From Xenoacremonium recifei (taxonomy: Eukaryota; Ascomycota; Sordariomycetes; Hypocreales; Nectriaceae), in NCBI GenBank assembly GCA_012184525.1, contig WOFQ01000028.1:310001-374000 (forward strand): 64,000 nucleotides of DNA, given 5' to 3'. Below, in pieces: positions 55,084 to 64,000 of the stretch. Each line of letters starts with the position of its first letter. Position 1 is the stretch's first letter. Below the pieces are notes generated by a model. The model made no database searches. It saw nothing but the letters and a program-made list of their open reading frames with translations, and was not told the DNA's origin. The translations under genes and the position numbers were made by a program.

Positions 55084-57590
55084 CTAAGTAGGGGTATCCT
55101 GTTGAGGACTTAATTCATCTTCCCCCCAGAACAATCCCTCGTTCAAAAAAGCAAGGCTATCGACGGTTGCCTTGGGCCAACCCGAGAACATATCCATCAA
55201 TGTGCTCCCGCTAAAATCCTCAAATCCCAAGGTGGATGGCGCGGATTGTATGCCTAAATTCGCTGACAACGGGCCTGGTGCTCGCTTGTCGCCTAATTGA
55301 TGGTATACTGGCATTTTACCAGTCCTGCTGTCCACAAGTGTGCCCGCTTTTCGTTTCCTGTGCATATCGCTGTCCGCTAGTTGCAAAGGACTTGTGACCT
55401 GATGGCTGAGACATTGTTGAACGTACTCGTTGGCGATAGAAACGCATGCTAATGTAATGCGAAGAAGTTTCCCACAGTATGAGGAAGCATCATCTGCTTG
55501 TGCCACTACACAAAGCATGTCTCCCAGTTCTTTCAGTAATTTGACATCCTCCAGTTGTGCATTGCTCACTGGGAACGAGAATAGTGTTGGAAGCAATTCG
55601 AAGAAGGCGGCAAAGGGTCGCCATTGGAACGGACTGTGCATGGATGAGATGAGGACAACTTCAGTAGGAGGCATTCTTACCGTCGCAAGACCATGAATCC
55701 ACCCACAGTGGTTCGAGCTACATGGATCTTGGCAATTGTCTTTATGCATTGTCTCGCCTCCGCTAGTCGTCTGTCATACTTAGACTGCACCCTGCTTCTT
55801 CGCAATATCATCAACCTTATGTGGTGAGCAGTGTGTTTGTGTTCTAGCATGAGAAATTGCCATGCTCGGCGGTGCATCGAGTCGGCTTCTTTCCATGAGA
55901 CCTTCTCAATGGATCTCTGAAAGCTCTCGAGGTCCACCAAAAGTTCATCTATGTTGCTCTCCAGCTCGGCTTCGGTTGCCCGACTTGCCGCTGCGGAATA
56001 TAGAAGGATGTATACCTTTCCCAGAATAAGACTAGCATCAAAACGACGCAGAAAGTCATATGATGCCTGAAGCGGGTATGCAATGTCGCAATCCTCATAA
56101 TGTAGGTTAGGAGGTGTTCCCAACAATAAGGAGACATCTTTGTCGTTAATGAAGAGACAACAAAACACTCTACGCCTCTCGTCGAGCTCTTCGGCTGTCA
56201 AATCAAAGGGTGCAGATTTGTGCCTATGTAGCCCCATTGACTTTGCTACGAAGCAAGCTTGGTTTAATAAGTATTGAGTGACATGCTCTGAGAAGTATTT
56301 TTGGGAGATGAGGGTCTAGCTTTCTTAGACGATGGTAAATTACAGACTTGAAGTGCGGGATGTACTTACAAGTGCTATAAGGGCCTGGACGTTAATCAGC
56401 TTTGGCTCCAGAAGCTGATTCATAATACCAAATGCTCTCCGAATGTTAGCCACAAAGGGCATCTCGAATTGTGTTATGGATATAATATCCACGTCGCTGC
56501 TCGGTCTATCAAGAGGCATGTACTTTCCAACGAAACAAAATAGAATCATATAGTTGAACAACACAGTCCACGCTGAGACCGCGCTCTCGTTTGTTGCTTC
56601 CAAGGAATAGTACTTCTCGATAGCTTCTAAGCAGGGAAGGCGCCCAATGATCGGAACCACTGAGGATATGTGTCGGAAATATTGGTCAACGATGGGCTCA
56701 AGCAGGGCCTTTGGGGGCAGAAGAAGAGACGCCCCATCATGGGAGAGATCAGGGTCCGGTCGGTTTGCTGTCAAAGACAGACCCTGATAGACCTCAGCCT
56801 TGAAGGCAAGGAAGCTATCCATCAGGGGTACCTTTTGACTTTGCTGCTTATCACGAGAAAGGATGTCCCGCAAAGATGCTCTGGGCCTCATTCCGTCCAG
56901 CTGGTGGTTGATTTTCTCGTCGGCCTCTTCGAATAATGACATGAGGGAACTCGATCCGGGAGGCAACCCAACACCACGCTGCGTCGACGCGATGTAGCCA
57001 GTCAGGATATCTCTCCCATGTACAGTCTTGGGCACAGAACCCTCGGCAATTCCACAGCCATCGGCGTTCAGGTTACTCTGTTCCTTCTCGCGACTGCTTA
57101 ATATCCTGCCGCTTGCTTTTTCTTGGAAGAAGTCGTCTAATTTCTCGTGTATACGGTTGACGTTCTTTTCCAAGTCGTTGAGTCGGTTACCGAATTGTCC
57201 AAAGTCGCTGACCCTAGAAACCATTGTCAATGCTAAGAGAAGTTTAGATGAGGGTGAGATTTGGTACAGTTGTTTCGTCTGGTTCGGTCTCTTTCCTCTA
57301 TTCGACCGAACACATTGAACCTTGGCCTTCACACAATTAGAGCAAGCCGGCAGTTCTCGACCGCATCCAATTTTCTTGATTCTGCACTGCAACTACTCTA
57401 AGCTTCGATGACTCCCGTGTTTAGCCATTGACTTACTTGATCGCATGCCGGATCGTGCGATGAAAATAGCTGATGACGACGTCAGAATCCACTCAGCGAT
57501 CGCTTGGGGACTGAAGAACCCGCCATCCCTCCCTACCTTGCTGCCCTTCGCCTCAGATTCGGGGCTGCTTGCCACAGAAGACATGCTCAT
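55084..57590 (-). CDS. Zn2Cys6 transcription factor, candidate regulator of the sugar cluster
   Basis: Predicted 762-residue regulator. Exons are 57537-57590, 57437-57469, 56370-57386, 55681-56315 and 55084-55633. The zinc cluster is split over exons 2 and 3. Only the acceptor GTTGCAG at 57387 gives the canonical spacing, with cysteines at 27, 30, 37, 44, 47 and 54 (C-x2-C-x6-C-x6-C-x2-C-x6-C). The 33-base second exon carries the first cysteine. A coiled-coil-like stretch (FGNRLNDLEKNVNRIHEKLDDFF, about residues 95-117) suggests dimerisation. The fungal regulatory domain runs from LLEPIVDQYFRHISSVVPII to RRRVFCCLFINDKDVSLLLGTPPNLHYEDCDIAYP. It is divergent from the mannose-6-phosphate isomerase gene, whose promoter has the shared CCG-N5-CGG site, so self-regulation is plausible. 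Confidence 0.85.
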
Positions 57591-58155
57591 GTTGATAACT
57601 TCTGATGACCCGTATCATAAGACACCATGGTATGCGCTGCTCCGTACACGCGGTGACGCGGAGAGAGTTGTGAGTCGGAGAATTTGCCTCCACCGCAATT
57701 CTGGGGGAATTTAGTGTCCGGCCACTAGCATCACCGCGAAACATCCTCGTTTCTGCGGGGAAGTCGTCGAAGTGCCGGTCAAAACGAAGTAACTCGGGGA
57801 ACTAGGGAAGCAAACCCGCTGGTTTCCATGAGTCAACATGCCATTCTGCCTTAGAAATCGAAGTGCGGATCGGCTCACATGATTGAATGTTAGCGGAACA
57901 TGACACCAGGGTTAACATTCCGAAAGCCCCTTTTGCCGGAGCTCGGCGTCCGGCGACCGATTCCAAGTTATTAGCGTCGCAAAGAAGGCGGGCCAACGAG
58001 ACACGTAGGATCTCGCTTCAGTACGCTGTGTCGTATCTGGTTGGCACAAATACAAGGGGCCTGGCAGTGCATTAATTTCGCTACGACTCTGATTTTCATT
58101 CACTGCAACCCTTTTCAGCGTTGTAATATTAAGGAACAAGCCTCCCTGCATTGCC
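57591..58155. promoter_or_regulatory. Divergent promoter of Zn2Cys6 regulator and mannose-6-phosphate isomerase
   Basis: A 565-bp shared region holding the CCG-N5-CGG site at 57936-57946, followed at once by another CCGG-containing stretch (GTCCGGCG at about 57949). No gene is seen. Confidence 0.55.
57936..57946 (-). promoter_or_regulatory. CCGAGCTCCGG site (copy 2)
   Basis: On the plus strand it reads CCGGAGCTCGG, the exact reverse complement of copies 1 and 3. It is 220 bases before the isomerase ATG and 346 bases from the regulator ATG. Confidence 0.55.
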
Positions 58156-59535
58156 ATGTTGGCACCACTCATCCGGCTCCAATGCGGAGTGAACTCCTAT
58201 GAATGGGGGAAGAGAGGACAGAGCTCCTGTGCGGCCAGATACGCTGCCACCACACCGCCCCCTGATTTTTCCATCCAGCCTAGTCAACCATATGCTGAGG
58301 TTCGTCTACCCTAGTCATAATGCAGTGAGAGAATCTTATAATTTTGTGTCCAGCTCTGGATGGGCACACACCCGTCTAACCCATCTTATGATGCCACGAC
58401 GGGACGAACTCTGCTTGAGTTGATCCAGGACAACGAGGCTCTGCTTACACCCTCGATTCTATCTCAATACGGTCGTCAGCTGCCGTTTCTCTTCAAAATT
58501 CTGTCTATTGAGCACGCACTGTCAATCCAAGCGCATCCTAACAAAAAGTTAGCCAAACAATTGCATGCTCGAGACCCCGTTAACTACCCTGATGAGAATC
58601 ATAAACCAGAAATGGCGATTGCAATCACTCCGTTTGAAGCACTTTGTGGATTCAGGCCACTTCAGGAGATTGCTCACTTTTTAGTGAAGGTACCGTCGCT
58701 GAGGGCCTTGGTCGGTGAAGATAAAGCAACCAGATTCCAATTGGTGGCCGAAAAGTGCAACCGAGACGTCTCAGCCGAAACAAAGCATGCCGAGAAACAA
58801 GCCCTCCAGGGAATCTTCGCCACAGTTATGGAGGCCCCAGGTTCGCTGATAAAAGCGTCGTCCGAGACCCTTCTTGCATCAGCAAAAATGGAAGGCGAGA
58901 ACTTTGCAGGAGTAAAAAGCACATCGGGTTGGAAGATGGCCGAACTAGTCTGCCGACTGCATGCTCAGTATGGCCCTGATCGCGGGCTTTTCGTGCTCTT
59001 CTTCCTAAACTTTGTCATGTTACAACCAGGGGAGGCCTTGTATCTTCAGGCAGACGATATTCATGCTTATATTTCCGGAGATATCGTTGAGTGCATGGCA
59101 ACGTCTGACAATGTCGTGCGTGCTGGACTTACCAATAGGTTTAAGGATGTTCCAACCCTGGTAGACATGTTGACGTACAACTTTGCTCCAATCGAAGAAC
59201 AGACAATGAAACCTATTGACTTCACGGGTGCCACGCTGAACCAAACTGCCAAGCTCAATGGGTCGTTTACTGCGCTTTATGACCCGCCTATTGACGAGTT
59301 TGCGGTGATTAGGACCGTTTTGAAAGGCATCGGTGCAGACGCCGCCTTTGCCTCGCTATGCGGTCCGAGCATTATCATTTGCATCACAGGCAAGGGAAGA
59401 GTTAGAGCAGAGGATACTACAATGGATCTCGAGGAAGGACGGATCTATTTTGTCAGCTCTGATGCCGCCTGTGTCATTGAGTCGATGCATGGGGAGCCTT
59501 TGGAGGTGTATACAGCATTTTGTCAGAGCAAATAG
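58156..59535 (+). CDS. manA: Class I mannose-6-phosphate isomerase
   Basis: Predicted 441-residue zinc isomerase interconverting mannose 6-phosphate and fructose 6-phosphate, cytosolic. Exons are 58156-58299 and 58354-59535. The first exon supplies IRLQCGVNSYEWGKRG and ends QPYAE; the intron joins it to LWMGTHPSNP, a family signature split at its usual place. The zinc site is visible: Q107 and H109 in LSIQAHPNKKLA, E in ENHKPEMAIA, and H in LYLQADDIHAYISGD. GLTNRFKDVPTLVDML follows, then a C-terminal cupin. The coding is complete, with no missing ligand. Being in a cluster with a sulfatase, sugar carriers and its own divergent regulator, it is probably a catabolic paralogue rather than the housekeeping enzyme for GDP-mannose; that is inference. 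Confidence 0.92.
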
Positions 59536-60102
59536 ATAATAGAGAGACCTAAGGGAACCTTTTAGTGAAAGCTCTTTAAGGGGCTATTTGGGGCGCTTTG
59601 AAACTTTTTGAATATTATAAGGACATTCTTTTCTGTCGGCTACTTGGTTCTCTCCAACTCCGAGCGAAGGTTCCCACTCAAATATTTAGAATCGGCCGAT
59701 TCATCAAGACACAGTCCGTATGCTCTGATAGATGTCTGCGTATCTATGGGAGCAACTAGCGTAAAACCTCCTTCTTCTCTTTAAGTATAGCACTCCGATC
59801 ACACGCGGACACCCACGATAAAAATATGTAGAAATCCCTTTGCGGGTAATGACCAACAGTTCTGTAGGGTAGGTGATTAGATGAGTGACAAGACATGGCG
59901 TAGTCTACGCTCGGGCACCGGGCTCCGAGCTCCGGCGGGGTAGGTTGATATTCGCTTTGATCCACTCGTCGGCAGACAGCTTTCCGGAGGCCCAGTAGGA
60001 TATGTATAGTAGTAGAGCAGCATTACACTCATCCAGAGTCGTAGTAGCACACTGTGAAGCCCTGCAAGCAACCCTGTTGTTCTACCAGCACGATTAGTCA
60101 AC
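59536..60102. promoter_or_regulatory. Upstream region of the sulfatase gene
   Basis: About 570 bases between the isomerase stop and the sulfatase ATG. It carries CCGAGCTCCGG at 59925-59935 within a CCGG-rich patch (about 59915-59940). Confidence 0.55.
59925..59935 (+). promoter_or_regulatory. CCGAGCTCCGG site (copy 3)
   Basis: Identical 11-mer to 52632-52642, 168 bases upstream of the sulfatase ATG. It is preceded by CCGGGCTC, a near repeat of half of the site. Confidence 0.55.
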
Positions 60103-61713
60103 ATGGCTGCTCCAACTCGACCCAATATCTTGTTCATAATGGCGGATGACCATGCCGCCAAAAGCATCTCAGCCTATGGTGCCGGCATTAACAACACACC
60201 CAACCTGGACCGGCTGGCAAAGGAAGGGATGCTATTCAACCACTGTTATGTGACGAACAGTATTTGCACGCCTTCTAGGGCTGCGATTCTCACCGGCACG
60301 CACAATCATGTCAACGATGTCATGACACTTGATAGCGTAATCAACAATCGTCTACCGAACGTGGCAAAGTCTATGCGCACTGGTGGTTATGCTACCTGTA
60401 TGTATGGAAAATGGCATCTAGGTGAGGGCAAGGCACACGAACCTACTGGATTTGATGACTGGGCTGTCATTCCTGGTCAAGGAGAATACTGGGACCCGGC
60501 TTTCATCACCAAGTCTGGTACCAAAAACCACCCAGGCTATGCCACGGATGTCATTACTGACATGACACTGGATTTCATCAAGAAGTCTCGCAAGAATGAC
60601 CCAACGAGGCCATTCTTTGCCATGTGTCACCATAAGGCACCTCATCGAAGCTGGGAGTGCGACGACAAGCACAAGGAGATGTATAAGGAGCCGATCCGTC
60701 TCCCAGATACTTTCACCGATGATTACAAGAATCGGGCACGTGCTGCTAAAATCGCCAAGATGAGGATCACTGACGACCTCACATACTTTGACCTTGGGCT
60801 GGTGCAGCCCGATGGTGGCTCCAGGCAAGGCCTTGGGGATAAGATGATCAACACTTGGTGGTACACAGACCGCAAGATTATAGTTCCCGAAGATATTTCG
60901 AAGATCAAGCTTATTGATAAGGAAGATGGTACTGTCTTTACGTTCAGCAGCCTTGCAGAGCTTACGGAGTTCAAATTCCAGAGATATATGCAACGATATC
61001 TTCGCACGATCCAGAGCATTGACGACAACGTCGGTCGTATGCTTCAGTATCTTGAAGATGAAGGCATAGCCGATAATACGGTTATTATATATACGAGTGA
61101 TCAAGGCTTTTTCCTTGGCGAGCATGGCTGGTTTGACAAACGCTTCATGTATGAGGAGAGCTTCCAGATGCCCTTTCTCATTCGTTTCCCGGCAGCGGTT
61201 CCTGCTGGATCGGTCTGCAACGACATTATTTGCAACGTAGACTTTGCGCCAACATTTCTGGACCTGGCTGGCCTGAGGATCCCTACATATATGCAAGGCG
61301 CATCCTTCAAGACCCTGCTCGAGTCTGGGAAGGCCCCTGAAGGATGGCAGCAAGTGGCATATCATCGATACTGGATGCACAACGACATCATTCACAACGC
61401 ATATGCTCATTATGGAGTACGAAACCAGAGGTATAAGTTGATCTACTGGTATAACGAGGACCTGAACATTGAAGGAGCGCGACCAGCTGATGCTGATCAA
61501 AAGGAGTGGGAACTGTTTGATTGCCAAGAAGACCCTCTTGAGTTATTCAATTGCTACCACGATGCAAAATACAGCGACGTGGTCAGAGAAATGACCAGGC
61601 TGCTGGAAGACAAGATGGAAGAGATTGGCGATGTTCCCGTGCATTTTGGGCATTGGACTGATGCAGAGAGAGTTGATCAGACTGGCAAATGGGAATATAG
61701 TAGCAAGTACTGA
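60103..61713 (+). CDS. Type I sulfatase (formylglycine-dependent), probably intracellular
   Basis: An intronless 536-residue sulfatase that hydrolyses sulfate esters, probably of a sugar. The alkaline-phosphatase-like fold opens with RPNILFIMADDHAAKSISAYG, with calcium ligands D15 and D16. The catalytic site C55-T-P-S-R (C-x-P-x-R) is the cysteine form that is converted to formylglycine. K103 and H105 in YGKWHLGEG, FFAMCHHKAPH, and YTSDQGFFLGEHGWFDK complete the active site. No signal peptide is present, so the enzyme likely acts in the cytosol on an imported sulfated substrate. This fits the neighbouring sugar transporters. The closest known type is the fungal/bacterial N-acetylglucosamine/galactosamine-6-sulfatase-like group, but the exact substrate cannot be read. 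Confidence 0.93.
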   Translation: MAAPTRPNILFIMADDHAAKSISAYGAGINNTPNLDRLAKEGMLFNHCYVTNSICTPSRAAILTGTHNHVNDVMTLDSVINNRLPNVAKSMRTGGYATCMYGKWHLGEGKAHEPTGFDDWAVIPGQGEYWDPAFITKSGTKNHPGYATDVITDMTLDFIKKSRKNDPTRPFFAMCHHKAPHRSWECDDKHKEMYKEPIRLPDTFTDDYKNRARAAKIAKMRITDDLTYFDLGLVQPDGGSRQGLGDKMINTWWYTDRKIIVPEDISKIKLIDKEDGTVFTFSSLAELTEFKFQRYMQRYLRTIQSIDDNVGRMLQYLEDEGIADNTVIIYTSDQGFFLGEHGWFDKRFMYEESFQMPFLIRFPAAVPAGSVCNDIICNVDFAPTFLDLAGLRIPTYMQGASFKTLLESGKAPEGWQQVAYHRYWMHNDIIHNAYAHYGVRNQRYKLIYWYNEDLNIEGARPADADQKEWELFDCQEDPLELFNCYHDAKYSDVVREMTRLLEDKMEEIGDVPVHFGHWTDAERVDQTGKWEYSSKY

Positions 61714-62345
61714 TACATAATGATAGAAAACATCTACAAATGGACAAGCATTTTCCCTTTTAGCCTCTGTAGGTATAGAAAGATGAACAATTAGAGATTG
61801 GTGTGATATGGACGTACAAACTAATTTGTTACAGGCAACTCGAAGATCCTGGCGCGTCTGAAAGACCAGAAAATCCTTCAGAAATTGCAAGACAGAGCTC
61901 AGACTTACCTCTTCTATGTCAATAAGCGTCTCTCGATGTTGAAACTCGATTCTTTCTGGCCCTAACAGAGGAGGAAAAGCGACTTAGGATTATCCCAGGC
62001 TGTGAGATTTCATCCACGATCCTAGTCTGCGAACATGTAAGTTAATTTCAACATGCCAATTTTGCTTTTGAACGAGAGCCGGGCAATCATTCAGGGAAGA
62101 CGATTGGTTCTTATGCAAAGCACGTAGACTACGCGAACCACGCTGATCTTTTGCGCGCCCTTTCATGACATGTATCAGCTTGCTCTGTTGAGGAAGCTGT
62201 ATTACTAATTACTCCTCTCCATGACGTAGCTATAAGCAATCGATAATTTCCCTCTCCGCGCCTGATGAAAGATGCCTAAATCCTTTCTCTATCTCATTCA
62301 TAATTCGCTCCCGAGCAAAATATCGCAGTTACCATTTGAAACAAG
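61714..62345. other. Intergenic region
   Basis: About 630 bases between the sulfatase and the last transporter. No gene is seen, and no CCG-N5-CGG site is seen, unlike the other promoters of the cluster. Confidence 0.6.
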
Positions 62346-64000
62346 ATGAAATTTAAGATGCCGCCCAAATATGTTTTTGCGTCGGCTTTGATCTCCCTCG
62401 GAGGCTTTGCTAATGGATACGATACTGGTTCTATCGGCGGCATGCTATCCATGGCCCAGTTCAAGAAATCGATCGGAGCGCTCTCTCCGTCCCTCGTAGG
62501 ATTCACCGTATCGCTAATAATGTTGACTGGTGCCATCCCTTCGGTCTTTGCTGGCCACCTCGCAGATAGCTTCGGGCGCCTTCGAGTCATTGTTGTCGGC
62601 GCTGCCTTGTTTGGCATCGGGTCACTGTTGGAGGGTACAGCTAACAGTCTTGCCCAATTCTTGATCGGTAGAGCGCTCGCCGGTTTTGGGGAGGGTGTTT
62701 ACTTAGCAAACCTGAGCGTCTACACTTGTGAGATCGCGCCGGTTCGACACCGAGGAACCCTAGCTGGATTGCCATCTTTCATGGCCACGGCAGGTATTTG
62801 CGCTGGGTACTTTACTTGCTATGGCTCGGGAAACCTCCAATCCAGTCTTGCATGGCGCATCCCATCTGCTGTGCAGTGTGTAATAGCGGCTGGTCTCATA
62901 TTGAGCTGCTTGATACTCCCGGAGTCACCGCGATGGTTGATATTACAAGGCCAACGTACAAAGGCGCTTCAATCCCTGGAGCGACTTGATTTTCCAATGA
63001 CAGAGGCAGGAAGGGATTTCCTCATCGCCACAGAACAGAGGCCAAGCCTCTCTCCTTGGCAGGGATTCCTGCTGTTATTCAAGAGAGGCTACCGACAGAG
63101 GACTATCTTGGCTCTTTTCGTTCTAGGCATGGCTCAGTTGTCTGGCATTGATGGTGTTCTTTACGTGAGCCTGATCCCGGTTTAACGTCATCCAATTTGG
63201 ATCTTATCTGACAGCATCCTAGTATGCCCCGAGTCTGTTTTCCCAAGCTGGGCTGTCCTCGGATACTGCGTCCTTTCTCGCCTCGGGTGTCTCGGGCATC
63301 TTGATGGTGGCCGTATCGATCCCTGCTTTCTTACTCGTTGACAAATGGGGCCGGAGAACCTCAGCAATTTCAGGCGGCCTTGTGCTCTCTGGATGTATGC
63401 TTCTGATGGGCTGCCTATATGCCGCAGATGCCGTCCACTCATATGAAGTTGCACGATGGGTCGTCATCACGGCTGTCTTTGTCTTCGGCCTTACATATTG
63501 TGCCACATGGGGCATGTTTGGAAAGGTGTACGCGAGCGAGATCCAGCCAGCAAACACACGTGCTGCAGCGAACTCTATCGCAACTGGCCTGGCATTTGTG
63601 AGTATCCTAGGCAATTTGTATGCGGTAAAAAAGAAATGTTCTAATATGGCATATAGTTCACTAACTGGCTTGTTGCTATTCTGACTCCAATCCTTCTAGA
63701 CAAGTCGGCATTTGGAGCGTACTTTCTCTTCGGAGGGTTGGCATTCTTTACAGTATTAGTTTTGGCTGTTTACATGCCCGAGACGCGCGGGCGTAGTCTT
63801 GAGAATATTCAAGTGGCCTTCCAGCAACCTAAGGTTTTGAGCCTCGCTCACTGGTTGCAGTCCTGCTCAGTTTCACGCCAGACTCGTCAAGTCCCTTTAC
63901 AGACTTCAAATGCCTCTTTAGAACTCGAGGATATTGATACAGAGGGCCGTTCTACAGTAGTCTCCGATATAATCGCGACCGGAAGATCTCGCGTGGCTGT
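62346..64000 (+). CDS. MFS sugar transporter, 3' end beyond the window
   Basis: A sugar-porter carrier open at the right edge. Exons are 62346-63164, 63223-63597 and 63657->64000, all phase 0. About 512 residues are visible. The start MKFKMPPKYVFASALISLGG is followed by YDTGSIGGMLSMAQF, the typical helix 1-2 region. DSFGRLRVIVVGAALFG, GRALAGFGEGVYLANLSVYTCEIAPVRHRG, PESPRWLILQG and MPETRGRSLENIQVAF are all sugar-porter signatures. GMAQLSGIDGVLYYAPSLF spans the first intron and is the helix 7 sugar motif, with Q-x3-G-I-D where many members have Q-Q-x2-G. It lies head-to-tail with the sulfatase and could import the sulfated sugar; inference. Confidence 0.9.

Noticed and set aside
60418..61527. 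369-residue open frame on the minus strand
   Set aside because: It is the antisense shadow of the intronless sulfatase gene and shows no family motif.
1..64000. CRISPR arrays, bacterial operons, rRNA genes or intact autonomous transposons
   Set aside because: No regularly spaced repeats, ribosome-binding sites, rRNA sequence or transposase/reverse-transcriptase motifs were seen; the intron-rich genes are fungal.

Overview
The window reads as nuclear DNA of a filamentous ascomycete (Pezizomycotina). An Eurotiales-type genome such as Aspergillus or Penicillium is the best guess from content, not from any database search. The signs are short introns (about 45-90 nt, GT-AG, often with a CTAAC/CTAAT branch site), three Zn2Cys6 regulators with fungal-type layout, a fungal rhodopsin-domain (PTH11-like) membrane protein, a HET-domain protein, LaeA-like methyltransferases, and many sugar or anion MFS carriers. 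Exon coordinates are hand-made from splice signals, reading phase and family sense; no transcript data were available.

Layout. 1-5.6 kb: the start of an APC-family amino-acid/choline permease cut by the left edge, a rhodopsin-domain membrane protein and a GNAT acetyltransferase, followed by about 2.9 kb without a gene. 8.5-17.1 kb: a compact accessory group made of a SRPBCC protein, a LaeA-like SAM methyltransferase, a Zn2Cys6 regulator, a TauD-type Fe(II)/2-oxoglutarate dioxygenase and a second LaeA-like methyltransferase. No polyketide, peptide or terpene backbone enzyme is present. A tandem ATCGGC array lies between the regulator and the dioxygenase. 17.6-30 kb: a secreted GH51 arabinofuranosidase, a secreted (perhaps GPI-anchored) arylsulfotransferase-fold protein, an ArAE/brefeldin-sensitivity-like membrane protein and a saccharopine-dehydrogenase-like reductase. 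30.5-32.9 kb: a HET-domain protein with two membrane segments.

33-46 kb: a twice-frameshifted medium-chain dehydrogenase pseudogene, an intact zinc alcohol dehydrogenase, a deoxyribose-phosphate aldolase divergent from a Zn2Cys6 regulator, and a sorbitol/xylitol-type dehydrogenase. These are mixed with AT-rich relic DNA and a 222-bp MITE-like inverted-repeat element. The alcohol dehydrogenase promoter and the aldolase/regulator promoter share a CCGGTGG/CCACCGG motif. 44.5-51 kb: a DAO-family amine oxidase divergent from a flavin monooxygenase, followed by a Dal5-like MFS carrier, which suggests uptake and oxidation of an amine.

51-64 kb: a probable carbohydrate-utilisation cluster. It holds a Gfo/Idh/MocA oxidoreductase (with a one-base frameshift), a divergent sugar transporter, a Zn2Cys6 regulator, a divergent class I mannose-6-phosphate isomerase, a cytosolic-type sulfatase and a second sugar transporter running off the right edge. 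Three of its promoter regions carry the same 11-mer CCGAGCTCCGG, an everted CCG-N5-CGG site of the kind Zn2Cys6 dimers bind. This is the strongest candidate for an undescribed system here: a regulon for import, desulfation and assimilation of a sulfated sugar, with substrate unknown.
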